From NCBI RefSeq assembly GCF_030542965.1, contig NZ_JAUAOA010000003.1, forward strand, positions 124,001-188,000: a stretch of 64,000 nt of DNA, read 5' to 3'. Both the position numbers and the translations under genes were made by a program. Below are positions 51,666-61,100 of the stretch, in pieces. This stretch comes from Azotosporobacter soli (lineage in GTDB: Bacteria; Bacillota; Negativicutes; SG130). Under the pieces are notes generated by a model. That model made no database searches. It worked only from the letters and a program-made list of their open reading frames with translations, and had not been told where the DNA came from. Positions within the stretch are counted from its first letter, which is position 1. The number at the start of each line of letters is the position of its first letter.

Positions 51666-51937
51666 AAGCCTGCGGCAAAATCTGCCGCAGGCTTCAGAGT
51701 GTAAACAATTGAAAAACAGAATACGATAACAGGAACAAATAGAAGAATTAAAGGAAACGACAACACGAAGAAGCGAAGCGGGCCGATACTATCGGCCCGG
51801 CGAGAAGAAAGGAAGAATTTAAAATCTCTTCCGCCCTTCCCTTCTTCGACTCTTCGTGTAAAAAACGTCTCACTTGATTTCGTTTTGTCGACAGTCTCAA
51901 GCCTGCAGCAAAATTTGCCGCAGGCTTTTCTTGTTTT
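51666..51937. other. Intergenic region of nested palindromes between convergent genes
   Basis: Two nearly identical 29-bp hairpins (AAGCCTGCGGCA and complement) lie at 51666-51694 and 51899-51927. The left one is followed by T residues only on the minus strand, the right one only on the plus strand, so transcripts from both sides should end at the far hairpin and overlap over about 230 bp. Inside are a perfect 9-bp hairpin (51779-51799) and an enclosing 9-bp stem (51763-51771 with 51851-51859). No credible gene was found inside. Confidence 0.7.
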
Positions 51938-52847
51938 ATGATTCCCAGCGCACTTCCGCAAAACTGCGCCGTACGCCGCGCTTATATTGTACTTCTGGGT
52001 GACCGAACACCACCATGATGCCGCCGCGCAGATCGGGCTGAAAGCCGTATTTGCTGCGCAGCGCCTTGCTGGCCTTTAGAAGCGGCAAGACCGTACCGAT
52101 CATGCAGGAGCCAAGTCCGAGCGACTCCGCCGCCAGCATCGCATACGTCGCCGTCACTTCCGCATCGGCCGGATCATTATACGCACCACCGTAAAAGAAC
52201 ATCGCCAGCGGCGCGCCGTACAAAAGAAAATCCTTGCCTTCCGCCTGCTGCTCCGCCAGATAATCCGCCGTCGGCAGCAGGAACGTCTCGATCAGTTCCT
52301 GCATCGCCTTGCCGCAAAACAAACGCCAAAGCAACGTCAGCGGCCACTCGAAGATCCAGCTCCACTTGTGCGCAAACGCGACGGCATCGGCAGCAAACGC
52401 AGCCACTTCCGCCCGGCCGTGAAACACCCTGACCTTGACGTCGGAAGGCGGAATGCCCATCGGCGCGGTCGCTGCGGCCGCCAGAATCTTATCGACCATT
52501 TCTTTCGACACCGGCCAATCACGATAGCGGCGTATGCTGCGCCGCGCCTCAAGTAACGCCAGCAATTGCTGATAATCCGCACGCTGCTCCGGCGGGTTCA
52601 GTTCAAAACGATCCTCCGGCGAAAGCTCGCGGCCATATATCTCAATGCAGTTTTGCGGGCAGACCGCCATGCACTGGCCGCAGCCGATGCAGCCGAACAT
52701 GCGGTTCTGATTCACCATCACCCGCCCATCTTCCATATATAAAGGAGCGCCGCAACAGACCTGCACGCACTTGCCGCAACTGATGCAGGCCGCTTGGTCG
52801 ATGCGAACCCGGGCCGTCCCCGTCGCCCGACCGGTCTTAATGGACAT
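51936..52847 (-). CDS. Ferredoxin-nitroreductase fusion protein (second copy type)
   Basis: The 303-residue protein has two cluster motifs (CISCGKCVQVCC at about 21-32, where the last position is cysteine instead of proline, and CIGCGQCMAVCP at about 53-64) followed by a nitroreductase domain (EARRSIRRYRDWPVSKEMV, APMGIPPSDVKV, LGLGSCMIG). A hydrophobic insertion (SWIFEWPLTLLWRLF) distinguishes it from the gene at 17.9 kb. Role: ferredoxin- or flavin-linked reduction of an unknown acceptor. GAGGAGG precedes the start. Confidence 0.92.
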   Translation of the reverse strand: MSIKTGRATGTARVRIDQAACISCGKCVQVCCGAPLYMEDGRVMVNQNRMFGCIGCGQCMAVCPQNCIEIYGRELSPEDRFELNPPEQRADYQQLLALLEARRSIRRYRDWPVSKEMVDKILAAAATAPMGIPPSDVKVRVFHGRAEVAAFAADAVAFAHKWSWIFEWPLTLLWRLFCGKAMQELIETFLLPTADYLAEQQAEGKDFLLYGAPLAMFFYGGAYNDPADAEVTATYAMLAAESLGLGSCMIGTVLPLLKASKALRSKYGFQPDLRGGIMVVFGHPEVQYKRGVRRSFAEVRWES

Positions 52848-52957
52848 CGAACCGCCTCCTCGTACACAATCTACTTGTATAAAATTCTGTCAAAACAAGG
52901 AAACACCTGCCACACGTTAAAAAATTATGCTTTGTGCCAACGTTCTTTCAAGAAATT

Positions 52958-52990
52958 AAAAGAGTCTGCCGAATATTTTTCGACAGACTG
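52958..52990 (-). terminator. Terminator of the serine protease gene
   Basis: AGTCTG and CAGACT arms with CG closing, followed on the minus strand by CTTTT. Confidence 0.65.
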
Positions 52991-53047
52991 TTTCTCTAGC
53001 AAACTCTATTCCTAAACAAAATCTCAAGCCATTTTCATTTTAAGCCA

Positions 53048-54097
53048 TCATCGCTCTACTTTAATATAGACCAGACTTTTTTTCGCCGTCTCCATAATTT
53101 CTTCGCCGCTTAGATTTTTCCGATGCGCGTCTTTGTTCGGCAACGATATGCCGAGATTGTCGGCAAGATTCCGTATGTTGTTCTCCTTAACCGCAAAATT
53201 CACGTTCTGCGGCAGGATGCCGGCCTTATCGGCAAAATTCTTGCCCAGTGTTGCCGTGACGACGCCGACCACCTCGCCGCGTTCGTTCAGCAGCGGGCCG
53301 CCGCTATTGCCCGGTTGGATCGCGGCGCTGATCTGGCATTGACGGATGTCGCCATTGAACCCGTTTAGGCTGCTGATGATTCCATCGGTGATTTTCGGCG
53401 TGTTGCCAATCACATTCGACAGCGGGAAGCCCACCGCATAAATGCGCATGCCTTCCTTGATCTCTTTCGCATTGCCGAGCGGCAGCTGCGGCAGCTCCTC
53501 CATGACGGCGCCTACTTTCAAAAGAGCCAGGTCGCTGGCCATATCAATTCCGACGACAACCGCAGCCGCTTTTTTGCCGTTGCTGCAAAGCACCTCAATT
53601 TTTTTCGCATCTTTTATGACATGGTAATTCGTGACCGCAACCCCGTTCGCAACGAAAAAGCCGCTGCCGGAAACTGACGCCGCTGCCGCCCGAGATGCTT
53701 TTGCCTGGTAACCCGCCGCGATATCCATCAGGCGCGCATAAACCGAATTCGGTATGACAGCCTCCCACTCCGCCTGCGGGAAAGAACGTTCATCCACGAC
53801 TTTGTTCTCGGCATCGTATGCCTTTTGGAAGAGCACCTTATAGCGGCTGTTGCCCGGTTGAAAAAGCAGCAACGCGACGCGCCTTGAAATAGCGCTATCC
53901 GGATTGGCGAATTTGCGCAACGACGCGACCAACACCCCGCTCTCATTGGCGCGGATGCTGGACTGCGAATAATAATAGCGGTCTCCGTCCTGCATCTGTG
54001 CATAGCTGACCCAAGCCGCATCTTCGGCATGTCCTTGCACCGGCAAAAATAAAAACAACACTGCGACAATCAGACTTCCGATTCTCTTACCCCACAC
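53048..54097 (-). CDS. Exported trypsin-like serine protease (S1C type, no PDZ)
   Basis: A signal peptide (residues about 5-24) is followed by an N-terminal domain resembling surface-adhesin E modules (DGDRYYYSQSSIRANESGVLVASLRKF, residues 35-125) and a DegP-like protease domain with the triad H159 (TNYHV), D189 (ASDLALL), S265 (QPGNSGGP). No PDZ domain follows. GTG 54097 is preferred over ATG 54139, since GGGGG then lies 9 nt away and the signal peptide is properly placed. Coordinates of the start are tentative. It may act in envelope protein quality control. Confidence 0.87.
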   Translation of the reverse strand: MWGKRIGSLIVAVLFLFLPVQGHAEDAAWVSYAQMQDGDRYYYSQSSIRANESGVLVASLRKFANPDSAISRRVALLLFQPGNSRYKVLFQKAYDAENKVVDERSFPQAEWEAVIPNSVYARLMDIAAGYQAKASRAAAASVSGSGFFVANGVAVTNYHVIKDAKKIEVLCSNGKKAAAVVVGIDMASDLALLKVGAVMEELPQLPLGNAKEIKEGMRIYAVGFPLSNVIGNTPKITDGIISSLNGFNGDIRQCQISAAIQPGNSGGPLLNERGEVVGVVTATLGKNFADKAGILPQNVNFAVKENNIRNLADNLGISLPNKDAHRKNLSGEEIMETAKKSLVYIKVER

Positions 54098-54162
54098 TTT
54101 TGTAATCCCCCATTCTGCATCTCCTGCTGCATTTTGCAACGCTTGTCAAAAGCAATCATCTT

Positions 54163-54179
54163 TTATGTCTATAGAACAA
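54163..54179 (-). promoter_or_regulatory. Shared motif upstream of the protease gene
   Basis: TTATGTCTATAGAA followed by CAA lies 66-82 bp upstream of the protease start. The same 14 bases occur upstream of the RND adaptor gene at 62571. The core TCTATAGA is palindromic. Confidence 0.35.
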
Positions 54180-54300
54180 TCAATTCTAGCTGTTTTTTTC
54201 AATTTCCTCTCCGCAAAAAAAACAACTTACAAAAATTTTCTTTCCTTCCCAAACAAGCTATACTGTAAATAAACTATGTCTTTAAGGGAGAGGATTTATT

Positions 54301-55308
54301 TTGCGCCTTCATTTTTTTCTTCGAGTTTTCACCTTCTTTATGCTGCTCGCCTTGGCGACGCCAGCGGCTGCCAGCAGCCTGTCCGACGCATTGGCCAAAT
54401 ATCCGCCGAGCGCGTACGGCATCATTTACGGGGACATCGACGGCGACCGCATCGGCGCTCCTTTGGATTGGGTCGGCTTAAAGAAATATCCGGTCGAATC
54501 GCACGGCCTTTTTTCAGGCACCAATGATACCGAAAAAAACATCACCGTGTCCAGTTATTTCTTTGCGTTCGTCAAACCCGGCGACTATTTCATGAACGTC
54601 TTTAATATGAAGTTGTACGGCGGCGGCAGATCTTCGAATTTATCGACCAGCTACAAAGAACCGAAAGACGCAACTTCGCCGGCCTTGCGCCACGCAGTAG
54701 CGGGCAGTCTTTCCTACTGGGGCAGCATATATCTGGAGCAGACCAAAGCTTCGACCATGTTTTCCCACAGTGAATATGCCGTTCATTCTTTGGAGGTCAG
54801 CAACCGGCGCGAACTGCTGGCGCATCTGAAGATGGAAGCACAGGGAACCGCCTGGGAAAGCATCGTCAACAGCCAGCTTGGCAGCCCCAAGGCAGCGCCT
54901 GTCGCAAGCAGTCCGGCGACGCCGCCCGGCATTGGTGACAGTTCCGCGTCTGCAGCGCCTCCGAACGCGGGCGTCGTGCAGTGTAACGGCTTCTATGTTG
55001 TAAGCAATACATATTCCAACCTTACGATTTATTCTTATTACCGTTTTTTTGTAGACGGCAGCGTGACTGCTTACAGCAGCCCCCTGCAAGAGTCTTCCGG
55101 CGAGATTTTTGCCAAACTGGCCAGTGCGCCATCCGGGCGCGGCAATTACAGCATCGAGAATGACGTCGCCAAATTCAGCCTGGCTTATCCAAAAGGAAAA
55201 GTCGACTACACCGCTTTGCCGGACGGCGACAGACTATCGATGAAAAGCCACAGCTACATCAACAACACTGACGGCGTCTTCTCCTGCCGTTTTGTTCCGG
55301 TCAATTAA
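54301..55308 (+). CDS. Exported two-domain protein of unknown function
   Basis: The 335-residue protein begins with a TTG start (AGGGAGAGGA site 6 nt upstream) and a signal peptide (residues about 3-24, ending AAA). Domain one (about 25-195) has ALAKYPPSAYGIIYGDIDGDRIG and SYFFAFVKPGDYFM; a Pro/Ala/Ser linker (about 198-225) leads to a C-terminal beta-rich domain (CNGFYVVSNTYSNLTIYSYYRFFVDGSVTAY). No family is recognised. It is monocistronic with a terminator, and its neighbour is the divergent exported protease. Confidence 0.72.
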   Translation: MRLHFFLRVFTFFMLLALATPAAASSLSDALAKYPPSAYGIIYGDIDGDRIGAPLDWVGLKKYPVESHGLFSGTNDTEKNITVSSYFFAFVKPGDYFMNVFNMKLYGGGRSSNLSTSYKEPKDATSPALRHAVAGSLSYWGSIYLEQTKASTMFSHSEYAVHSLEVSNRRELLAHLKMEAQGTAWESIVNSQLGSPKAAPVASSPATPPGIGDSSASAAPPNAGVVQCNGFYVVSNTYSNLTIYSYYRFFVDGSVTAYSSPLQESSGEIFAKLASAPSGRGNYSIENDVAKFSLAYPKGKVDYTALPDGDRLSMKSHSYINNTDGVFSCRFVPVN

Positions 55309-55345
55309 ACGTTTCAGTTGATTCGATTCATTACACACAAAAGCG

Positions 55346-55386
55346 AAAAGCAGGTACAGCATAATCTGTGCCTGCTTTTTTCTTTT
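55346..55386 (+). terminator. Terminator of the two-domain protein gene
   Basis: AAAAGCAGGTACAG pairs with CTGTGCCTGCTTTT, with a T run. Confidence 0.82.
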
Positions 55387-55448
55387 CAAATACTCCTCTC
55401 CCGTAAAAGCTTCCTTTCATTAAAAATTCACGTAATTTCAAATCTCCA

Positions 55449-56142
55449 CTAGCTTTGCACCTTTAGCTCCACCTGCGCAGCCTCTGCCGGACGCAGCAAC
55501 GGCAAATCATATTTGCGCCGCAGACGGTATTTGTAGAACAACTGAAACGCTGTTTTAACATCTATAATGTATAACCATACCCAAACAAAATAGGCCAACA
55601 CGATCAAGCCGTTAATGCCCAGCATTTTTTTCAGCATGATTTGCGTCGCCACTCCTCCTACCGCCAGAACATATGTCACGCGCACCAGTACACTCATTTT
55701 TCGTTTCGGATCATCCAGCCGTTGCAATTCGCCTCGTTTCAAATCCCGTTCGCAACCAGCCAAATCCCTATAAACAAGCACGATTCCTGCTCCAGCCAGC
55801 ACCGGCGCAACAATCGGCAACGGCCAGCCTAATCCGCCGCATAATAGATCCACGCTTACGAGATAGGCCCCCCCCGCCCAAGAACAAGTCCGCAACGCCA
55901 CAGTATAATTCATGATAACGGCAATATCGCTCGCGCTGACAATAATAAAAGAGCAGCCCGATCAGCGGGATGAATATCCACGCCGCCGTCAGGATCAGTT
56001 TAATCCAATCCCATTGCAGTGTCACGACATAAAGCATCGGCCCCCATACGATTATAGACAATGCGTATGAACATATTTCCCTAACGATCACTTTTGAATT
56101 TTCTTGCGTATAGTTTGCGGCAAGTTGTTTTTGTTCATCCAC
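55449..56142 (-). pseudogene. Polytopic membrane protein interrupted by a frameshift in a G8 run
   Basis: Two overlapping minus-strand frames join into one plausible protein of about 230 residues if one G is removed from the run at 55868-55875. The first part (VDEQKQLAANYTQEN..., two membrane segments: ALSIIVWGPMLYVVTL and LTAAWIFIPLIGLLFYY) ends at FLGGG; the second continues AYLVSVDLLCGGLGW with three to four further segments and a charged tail. GTG 56142 with AGG upstream is the likely start. It may be a sequencing error, a pseudogene, or a gene switched by slippage. Function unknown; base composition is AT-rich relative to its surroundings. Confidence 0.6.
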
Positions 56143-56192
56143 TTTATTCACCTGCTTCGATAAGAGTTCTTGGAATCAGGCTTGCGCCAGCG

Positions 56193-56235
56193 TTAAAATC
56201 GACTTATTACTTTTCGCAGCGATACTCTTCATTTT
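56193..56235 (-). repeat. Direct repeat, copy 1
   Basis: A 34-bp core (56202-56235, ending CGATACTCTTCATTTT) is identical to 56836-56869, with near identity over about 43 bp. It lies about 50 bp upstream of the frameshifted membrane gene. On the minus strand it can be read as MKSIAAKSNK, continuing to a stop after 18 codons. Confidence 0.75.
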
Positions 56236-56324
56236 CAAGCTATTCGCCGACTATACCCTGTTTTTATTGAAACAATCCTACTGTCTGTTTTCAAGAGAAG
56301 CTCCTGTCAACTTCATAACAACCT

Positions 56325-56771
56325 CTACGGTTGCCAGGTAATGCGATAACTGACTTGCGCCGCTTCCGTATCATAGACGACCAAGAGCTCACAGTCCCCT
56401 TTTCCCTCCAGAACCTTCTTACTAAATATCATTTTTTCTTTACCGGTTTGCCGCTCCCCCCCTATGCGCGTCCAGCCGTTGTTTGTTGCGAGCCGCGAAA
56501 ATTCTGCAAAGATTTCTTTACTGTCCGCATTGGTCGAATAAATGTTTTCCACATAAGCCGGTTTTTCAACGTACTTATAGTTCCATTCTATTTCATTCAT
56601 CTTAAAAAAAGTCGGTATCTTATCAAAAGGTCTCATTTCCTTTATAATTACGCTTTTCGCGTTCGATTGTCTTTGGTACTCTTTCGGTTCGAATTGACCG
56701 CCATTCGGCAACACCGCCGCCAGCAAAAAGCCGATTGCCGTCAGCAATATCCAGTTTTTCAACAGCTTCAT
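56325..56771 (-). CDS. Small exported or membrane-anchored protein of unknown function
   Basis: About 148 residues from ATG 56771, chosen for its AGAAAGGAAGG site. An N-terminal hydrophobic segment (LLKNWILLTAIGFLLAAVL) acts as signal or anchor; the rest is a compact polar domain (MRPFDKIPTFFKMNEIEWNYKYVEKP; GWTRIGGERQTGKEKMIFSKKV; ending YRITWQP). The small size, AT-rich composition and repeated upstream sequence resemble arrays of immunity or accessory genes, but no family is recognised. Confidence 0.65.
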   Translation of the reverse strand: MKLLKNWILLTAIGFLLAAVLPNGGQFEPKEYQRQSNAKSVIIKEMRPFDKIPTFFKMNEIEWNYKYVEKPAYVENIYSTNADSKEIFAEFSRLATNNGWTRIGGERQTGKEKMIFSKKVLEGKGDCELLVVYDTEAAQVSYRITWQP

Positions 56772-56785
56772 GGTTCCTTCCTTTC

Positions 56786-57051
56786 TCATGCCTCTCGCTG
56801 AAAATTCTTGAGGTCTTGCATACTGTTAAAAATCAACTTATTACTTTTCGCAGCGATACTCTTCATTTTATAAAATATCAAGCCTTGCGCTTGCGCCTGC
56901 TTCACACTTCGCTTTTCAAATACTGCATAAGTCTCGTTCGTCCTATATGTCCATATTGCACACGCTGGCTGTTTTTCATATCTCCCATCATTATAAATAA
57001 TATTTTTTCATCTCGCACCGTCGTTTCGCTACCCGAGCTATCCTTTTCCAA
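56786..57051 (-). pseudogene. Broken reading frame of about 89 codons with frameshift in an A6 run
   Basis: From a TTG at 57051 the minus strand reads LEKDSSGSETTVRDEK and then needs one added A in the run at 57003-57008 to continue IIYNDGRYEKQPACAIWTY...LIFYKMKSIAAKSN to a TGA at 56786-56788. No good start codon or ribosome site is present, so this looks like the 3' remnant of a gene. It contains direct-repeat copy 2 and ends just before the next gene. The remainder of the 450-bp gap up to 57190 holds nothing further that I can support. Confidence 0.4.
56826..56869 (-). repeat. Direct repeat, copy 2
   Basis: Second copy of the repeat at 56193-56235; the 34-bp core at 56836-56869 is identical. 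It lies about 55 bp upstream of the gene at 56325-56771, the same relative place as copy 1. Confidence 0.75.
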
Positions 57052-57189
57052 ATATTAACTTACCATAACTGTTTTGACTTGCCTAGTTTTTTTAAGTAAG
57101 AAAACGTTTTCCCTCTTTTTTTACGGGAAAAATAAAAAACTGCCTCATCCTACGATGGGCAGACAATTTGTCTTTGCGCTCTGCTGCGA

Positions 57190-57234
57190 AAAGAAAGTGA
57201 GCCTCGCTTCAAAAGCCAGGCCCACTTTCTTTCC
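57190..57234 (-). terminator. Terminator of the C45 hydrolase gene
   Basis: AAGAAAGTGAGCCT pairs with AGGCCCACTTTCTT (one mismatch), T-rich on the minus strand. Confidence 0.7.
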
Positions 57235-57238
57235 TCTT

Positions 57239-58078
57239 TCAGTTTCCGAACAGTTCCGCGCCTGACAGGCGCAGCGTCGTTTCTTCCTCGCCCGGATTGA
57301 ACAGCGTCACGACCAAATCCGGCGTGCCCTGCGGCGGAATGCGCACGGCCCAGATCGCCATCGTGCGGGCTTTTTTCAGCGTGCTGCCGCTGCGCAGCAG
57401 ACTGTTGTCAGGACCGGCGTTTTGATCGCGACTGATGCGCAGAAAATCGCTTACTTGATATGGCGTCCTGTTTTCTGCAAGCAACTGTCCGATCCGCTCA
57501 TAGCGCGTCCGGCTGCTTTCGCCGATTTGCTGGTTCAGTTCCAAAAACGATTCGTCCAGATAGTGGTTGGTATGTGTCAGCACGCCGTTTCTTGCCCGCT
57601 GTACCGCATAGCGCCCGCCGGGCGCCAGTTCGATCACCGCCGTTTCCTGCCGGTCGGCCAGCAAGAGGTATTCGACGCCGCGCAGCCATTCTTCATGCTG
57701 CAAGACTTCAGCAACGCTGGAGCATTCGCGCAGCAAGCGGCTGGTCAGCCCCGGCGTATGCGGTTCCTGCTGCCTCGTTTCGCGCGTGACGACGCTTGCC
57801 GTCGCCGTGACGATGCTCAAGCCCTGATCGTTAAGACCGGCTTTAAGCCCCGGTTCGTTGCCGCCTACCGCGAACAGGCCCCAATAAGCGTGGCCGCCTT
57901 TCGGCCGCACCAGCTTGACTTCCTGCCGATGGTTCGGCAGCCAGTCGCGGTTCTTAACGAGCAGCGTGCCGCCGCCCGCCGCGCTGCTGCCGGCCGCCGA
58001 CCAGAGCGTACAGGCCTGCGCAGTCGGCGCAAGGCTGAGGCAAAGACCGGTCAATAGCAGTACGATTTGTTTTCGCAC
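57239..58078 (-). CDS. Exported Ntn hydrolase of the C45/linear amide hydrolase type
   Basis: The 279-residue protein has a signal peptide ending TAQA and then C23 (CTLWSAAG), so that signal cleavage would itself expose the catalytic N-terminal cysteine. Further family features are LLVKNRDWLPNH, GLNDQGLSIVTATAS and HTNHYLDES. Relatives include acyltransferases, acid ceramidase-like enzymes and bile salt or penicillin V hydrolases that cut linear amides. A GTG start follows AGGAGG by 7 nt. It ends the RND operon side, 24 bp after the pump gene. Confidence 0.88.
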   Translation of the reverse strand: MRKQIVLLLTGLCLSLAPTAQACTLWSAAGSSAAGGGTLLVKNRDWLPNHRQEVKLVRPKGGHAYWGLFAVGGNEPGLKAGLNDQGLSIVTATASVVTRETRQQEPHTPGLTSRLLRECSSVAEVLQHEEWLRGVEYLLLADRQETAVIELAPGGRYAVQRARNGVLTHTNHYLDESFLELNQQIGESSRTRYERIGQLLAENRTPYQVSDFLRISRDQNAGPDNSLLRSGSTLKKARTMAIWAVRIPPQGTPDLVVTLFNPGEEETTLRLSGAELFGN

Positions 58079-58102
58079 ACGGCAGCCTCCTTGCTTTCCA
58101 AT

Positions 58103-61100
58103 TCACTTGCTTTCATTTTTCGCTGCGGCGCTTATTTTCCCCTTCCAGCCTGCGGCAAAATGAAGAAGACTTTTCAGCCAACCGCTAACCGGATGCTTTT
58201 CAAAATGCAAGAAGATAATCGGAATCACGATCAAGGTAAAGAACGTTGACGAGAGCAAACCGCCGATCAAAACCCATGCCATACTGACGCGCGTTTCCGA
58301 ACCGGAGGTCATCGCAAGCGCAGTCGGCAGCATGCCGACAACCATCGTCAGCGTCGTCATGAAAATCGGTTTCAGCCTTGTCTTGCCCGCCTCGATGATC
58401 GCTTCGCCGGCCGTCTTGCCTTCCTGCATCAGCGTCAGCGTATAGTCGAGCAGCAGCGTGCCGTTTTTCGCGACCAGACCGTCCATGACCAGCACGCCGA
58501 TCAACGAGTACAAGTTGATCGTATTGCGCGTGATCGCCAGGAAGAGCAACGAACCGATCAAGCCGAGCGGCAGCGAAAACATCCGGATGACCGGCGTCGA
58601 GATCGATTCGTACAGGATCGCCAGAAGCATGTAGACCAGGATCAGCGACAAGCCGAGCGCCTGCGCCATTTCGCCAAAGGTGTTCTTCATGTTGTCCGCT
58701 TGTCCGGTGAAGCGATAGCTTACGCCCGGCCCCAAATCTTCCGGCTTGATCGTGCTGCTGATTTCCGCCAGCACTTCCTGCAGCGGCCGGTCGGTGATAT
58801 TGGCCGCCAGGTTGATCGATTCCTGCTTATCGACGCGCCGCAGCAAAACCGGCCCTACGCCGTCTTCGACTTTGGCAACGTCATTGAGGCGTACCAAGCC
58901 TTTGCTCGATTGCACCGGAATCGATTGAATATCAGAAGCCTTGAAGCCATCGCTGCCTTTCAAGCGCACGTAAATTTTCGTGTCCTGGTTGTCATTGTTC
59001 GGGTCCTGCGTCAGATAGCCGGCCTGTATGCCCGATATCGCACCGCTGAAGACGCTGTTGACGTCGTTGACTGTCGTGTTGAAAAAGCGCATCCGTTCCC
59101 GGTCGACGCTGATGCGAAGTTCCGGCGAACCTTCGCTGTAGGAACTGCGGATATCTTTGACGCCTTTCATTTTGCCGAGCAGCTCCTGCATCCGGTAGGA
59201 TGCCTTGACGATATTATCGAGATTGTTGCCGCGAATTTCGATCTGCACCGGAGCGGTATTCGGCCCGCCGCCGCTACCGCCACCTCCGCCAGAGACGCCG
59301 GCAATCGACGACTGCGACTCGCTGACCTGCGCAATCGCCTTGCTCTGGTTAGCTTTCAGATATTGCCGCACCTGATCTGTGATTTCCCAGATGCTGCGGC
59401 TGCGCTCCTTGCGGTCAAGCAATTGGACGCTAACGCCGCCATAATTGCCTGCCGGAGAACCGACGCTTGACAGATAATTCGTCACTTCCGGAATCGTCGT
59501 CAGATATTGTTCCACTTCGGCAACGGCCAGATTAGTCTGATCGATGTTCTGCCCGACCGGGAATTGAAGATTGATCCGGAAACTGCCTTCGTCGCTCTTC
59601 GGCATGTATTCCGCACCGATGATCCCGGTTGGAATCAGAGCTACCGAGGCAACGAAGATCACCAGCACTGCGGCAACCACTTTTTTACTGTGCTGCAGAC
59701 TCCATTTCAAAAGACTTTCATACTTACGGATCGCCGACTCTTCCATATGGGCCATGAAGTCCCAGACCTTGCCGGTAGGTTCCTGCAACCCGTTCTTGAA
59801 AAGACGCGACGCCAGCATCGGCGTGAGCGTGAAGGAGATCGCCAGCGAACAAAGCGTTGCGAAAACGATCGTCAGGCCAAACTGACGGAAATACTGTCCG
59901 GTCATCCCGGTCATGAACGCGATCGGCATAAATACGACGACGTCGCAGAGCGTGATTGCGATTGCGGCCATGCCGATTTCATTTCGCCCGTCTTCCGCGG
60001 CCCGTGCGGAATCTTTACCCATCGCCAAATGACGGTGGATATTCTCGAGTACCACGATCGAATCGTCGACTAAAATCCCGATGCAGAGCGCCATGCCCAT
60101 CAAGGACATCATATTGAACGTAAAACCGGCGATGTACATCACGAAGAAAGTCGAAATCAGCGAGGTCGGAATCGCGACCAGCACCGCCACGGTTGAGCGC
60201 CAGCCGCGCAAGAACAGGTACAGCACCAGACTGGTCGTGATCAAGCCTTCGATCAAGGCTTCCAGCGTATTGTGCAATGAGTTCTCGACGAACTGCGAGG
60301 CGTCCGTTACCACGACAAATTTATAGTCGGGATATTCTTCTGCGAGGCTTTTCAGCTGCGCCTTCGTTTCTTTCGCGGTGTCGACCAGATTGGCGTCACT
60401 GTTCTTATAAACCGTCAGTGATATGACGTCCTGACCATTGGTGCGGGCATAGCGACTGACGCGCGCATCCTGTTCCTTGATCGTCGCCAGGCTCGTCAAA
60501 GGGATATTGACGCCTTTGCTATTCGTGACGTGAATCGTAGCCAATTCTTCGGGCGATTTGTACTGCGCCATCAAACGGACATTGGTTTCGCTGCGGTCAT
60601 TAAAGACCGATCCGGCAGGCGTTAAGATATTTTCCTGTTGAATACGGCTGGCAACCTGATTAAGCGCGATATTGAAAAAAGACAGCCGGTCCTTTTCAAT
60701 CTCCACCGCCACTTCCTTATCACGCCCGCCGTACATAGCGACGTCCGACACGCCGCCTGCGCGCTGCAGTCGTTCGACGAACACGTCATTGGCGACGCTG
60801 TAGACTTCGGAAAGCGGTTTGTCGGCAATCACCGATATTTCCATGATCGGCGCGGCGTTAACGTCGCGTTTCATTACGACCGGTTGTTGAATGCCGGTCG
60901 GCAGCCGATTGAGCGCCGAATTGACGTACTGCGTCGCATTGATGGCCGACGTATCGACGTTCGCCCAGAATTCAAATTCCAGTGTGATTTGTGCTTTTTC
61001 CGGCCGCGCGATCGCCGTCATGTGCTTAAGATTGGAAAGGGAGGACAAGGAGTTCTCTAGCGGCTTGATGACCGTCTGTTCAATCTCCTCGGTACCTGCG

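Noticed and set aside
51575-51961. 128-codon minus-strand frame across the nested palindromes
   Set aside because: It runs through both terminator hairpins and the end of lysR, with no ribosome site; the composition reflects the inverted repeats.
58145-58165. Third copy of the GCCTGCGGCAAAAT hairpin arm near the end of the RND gene
   Set aside because: Only one arm is present and it is part of the coding sequence; the match is short enough to be chance.
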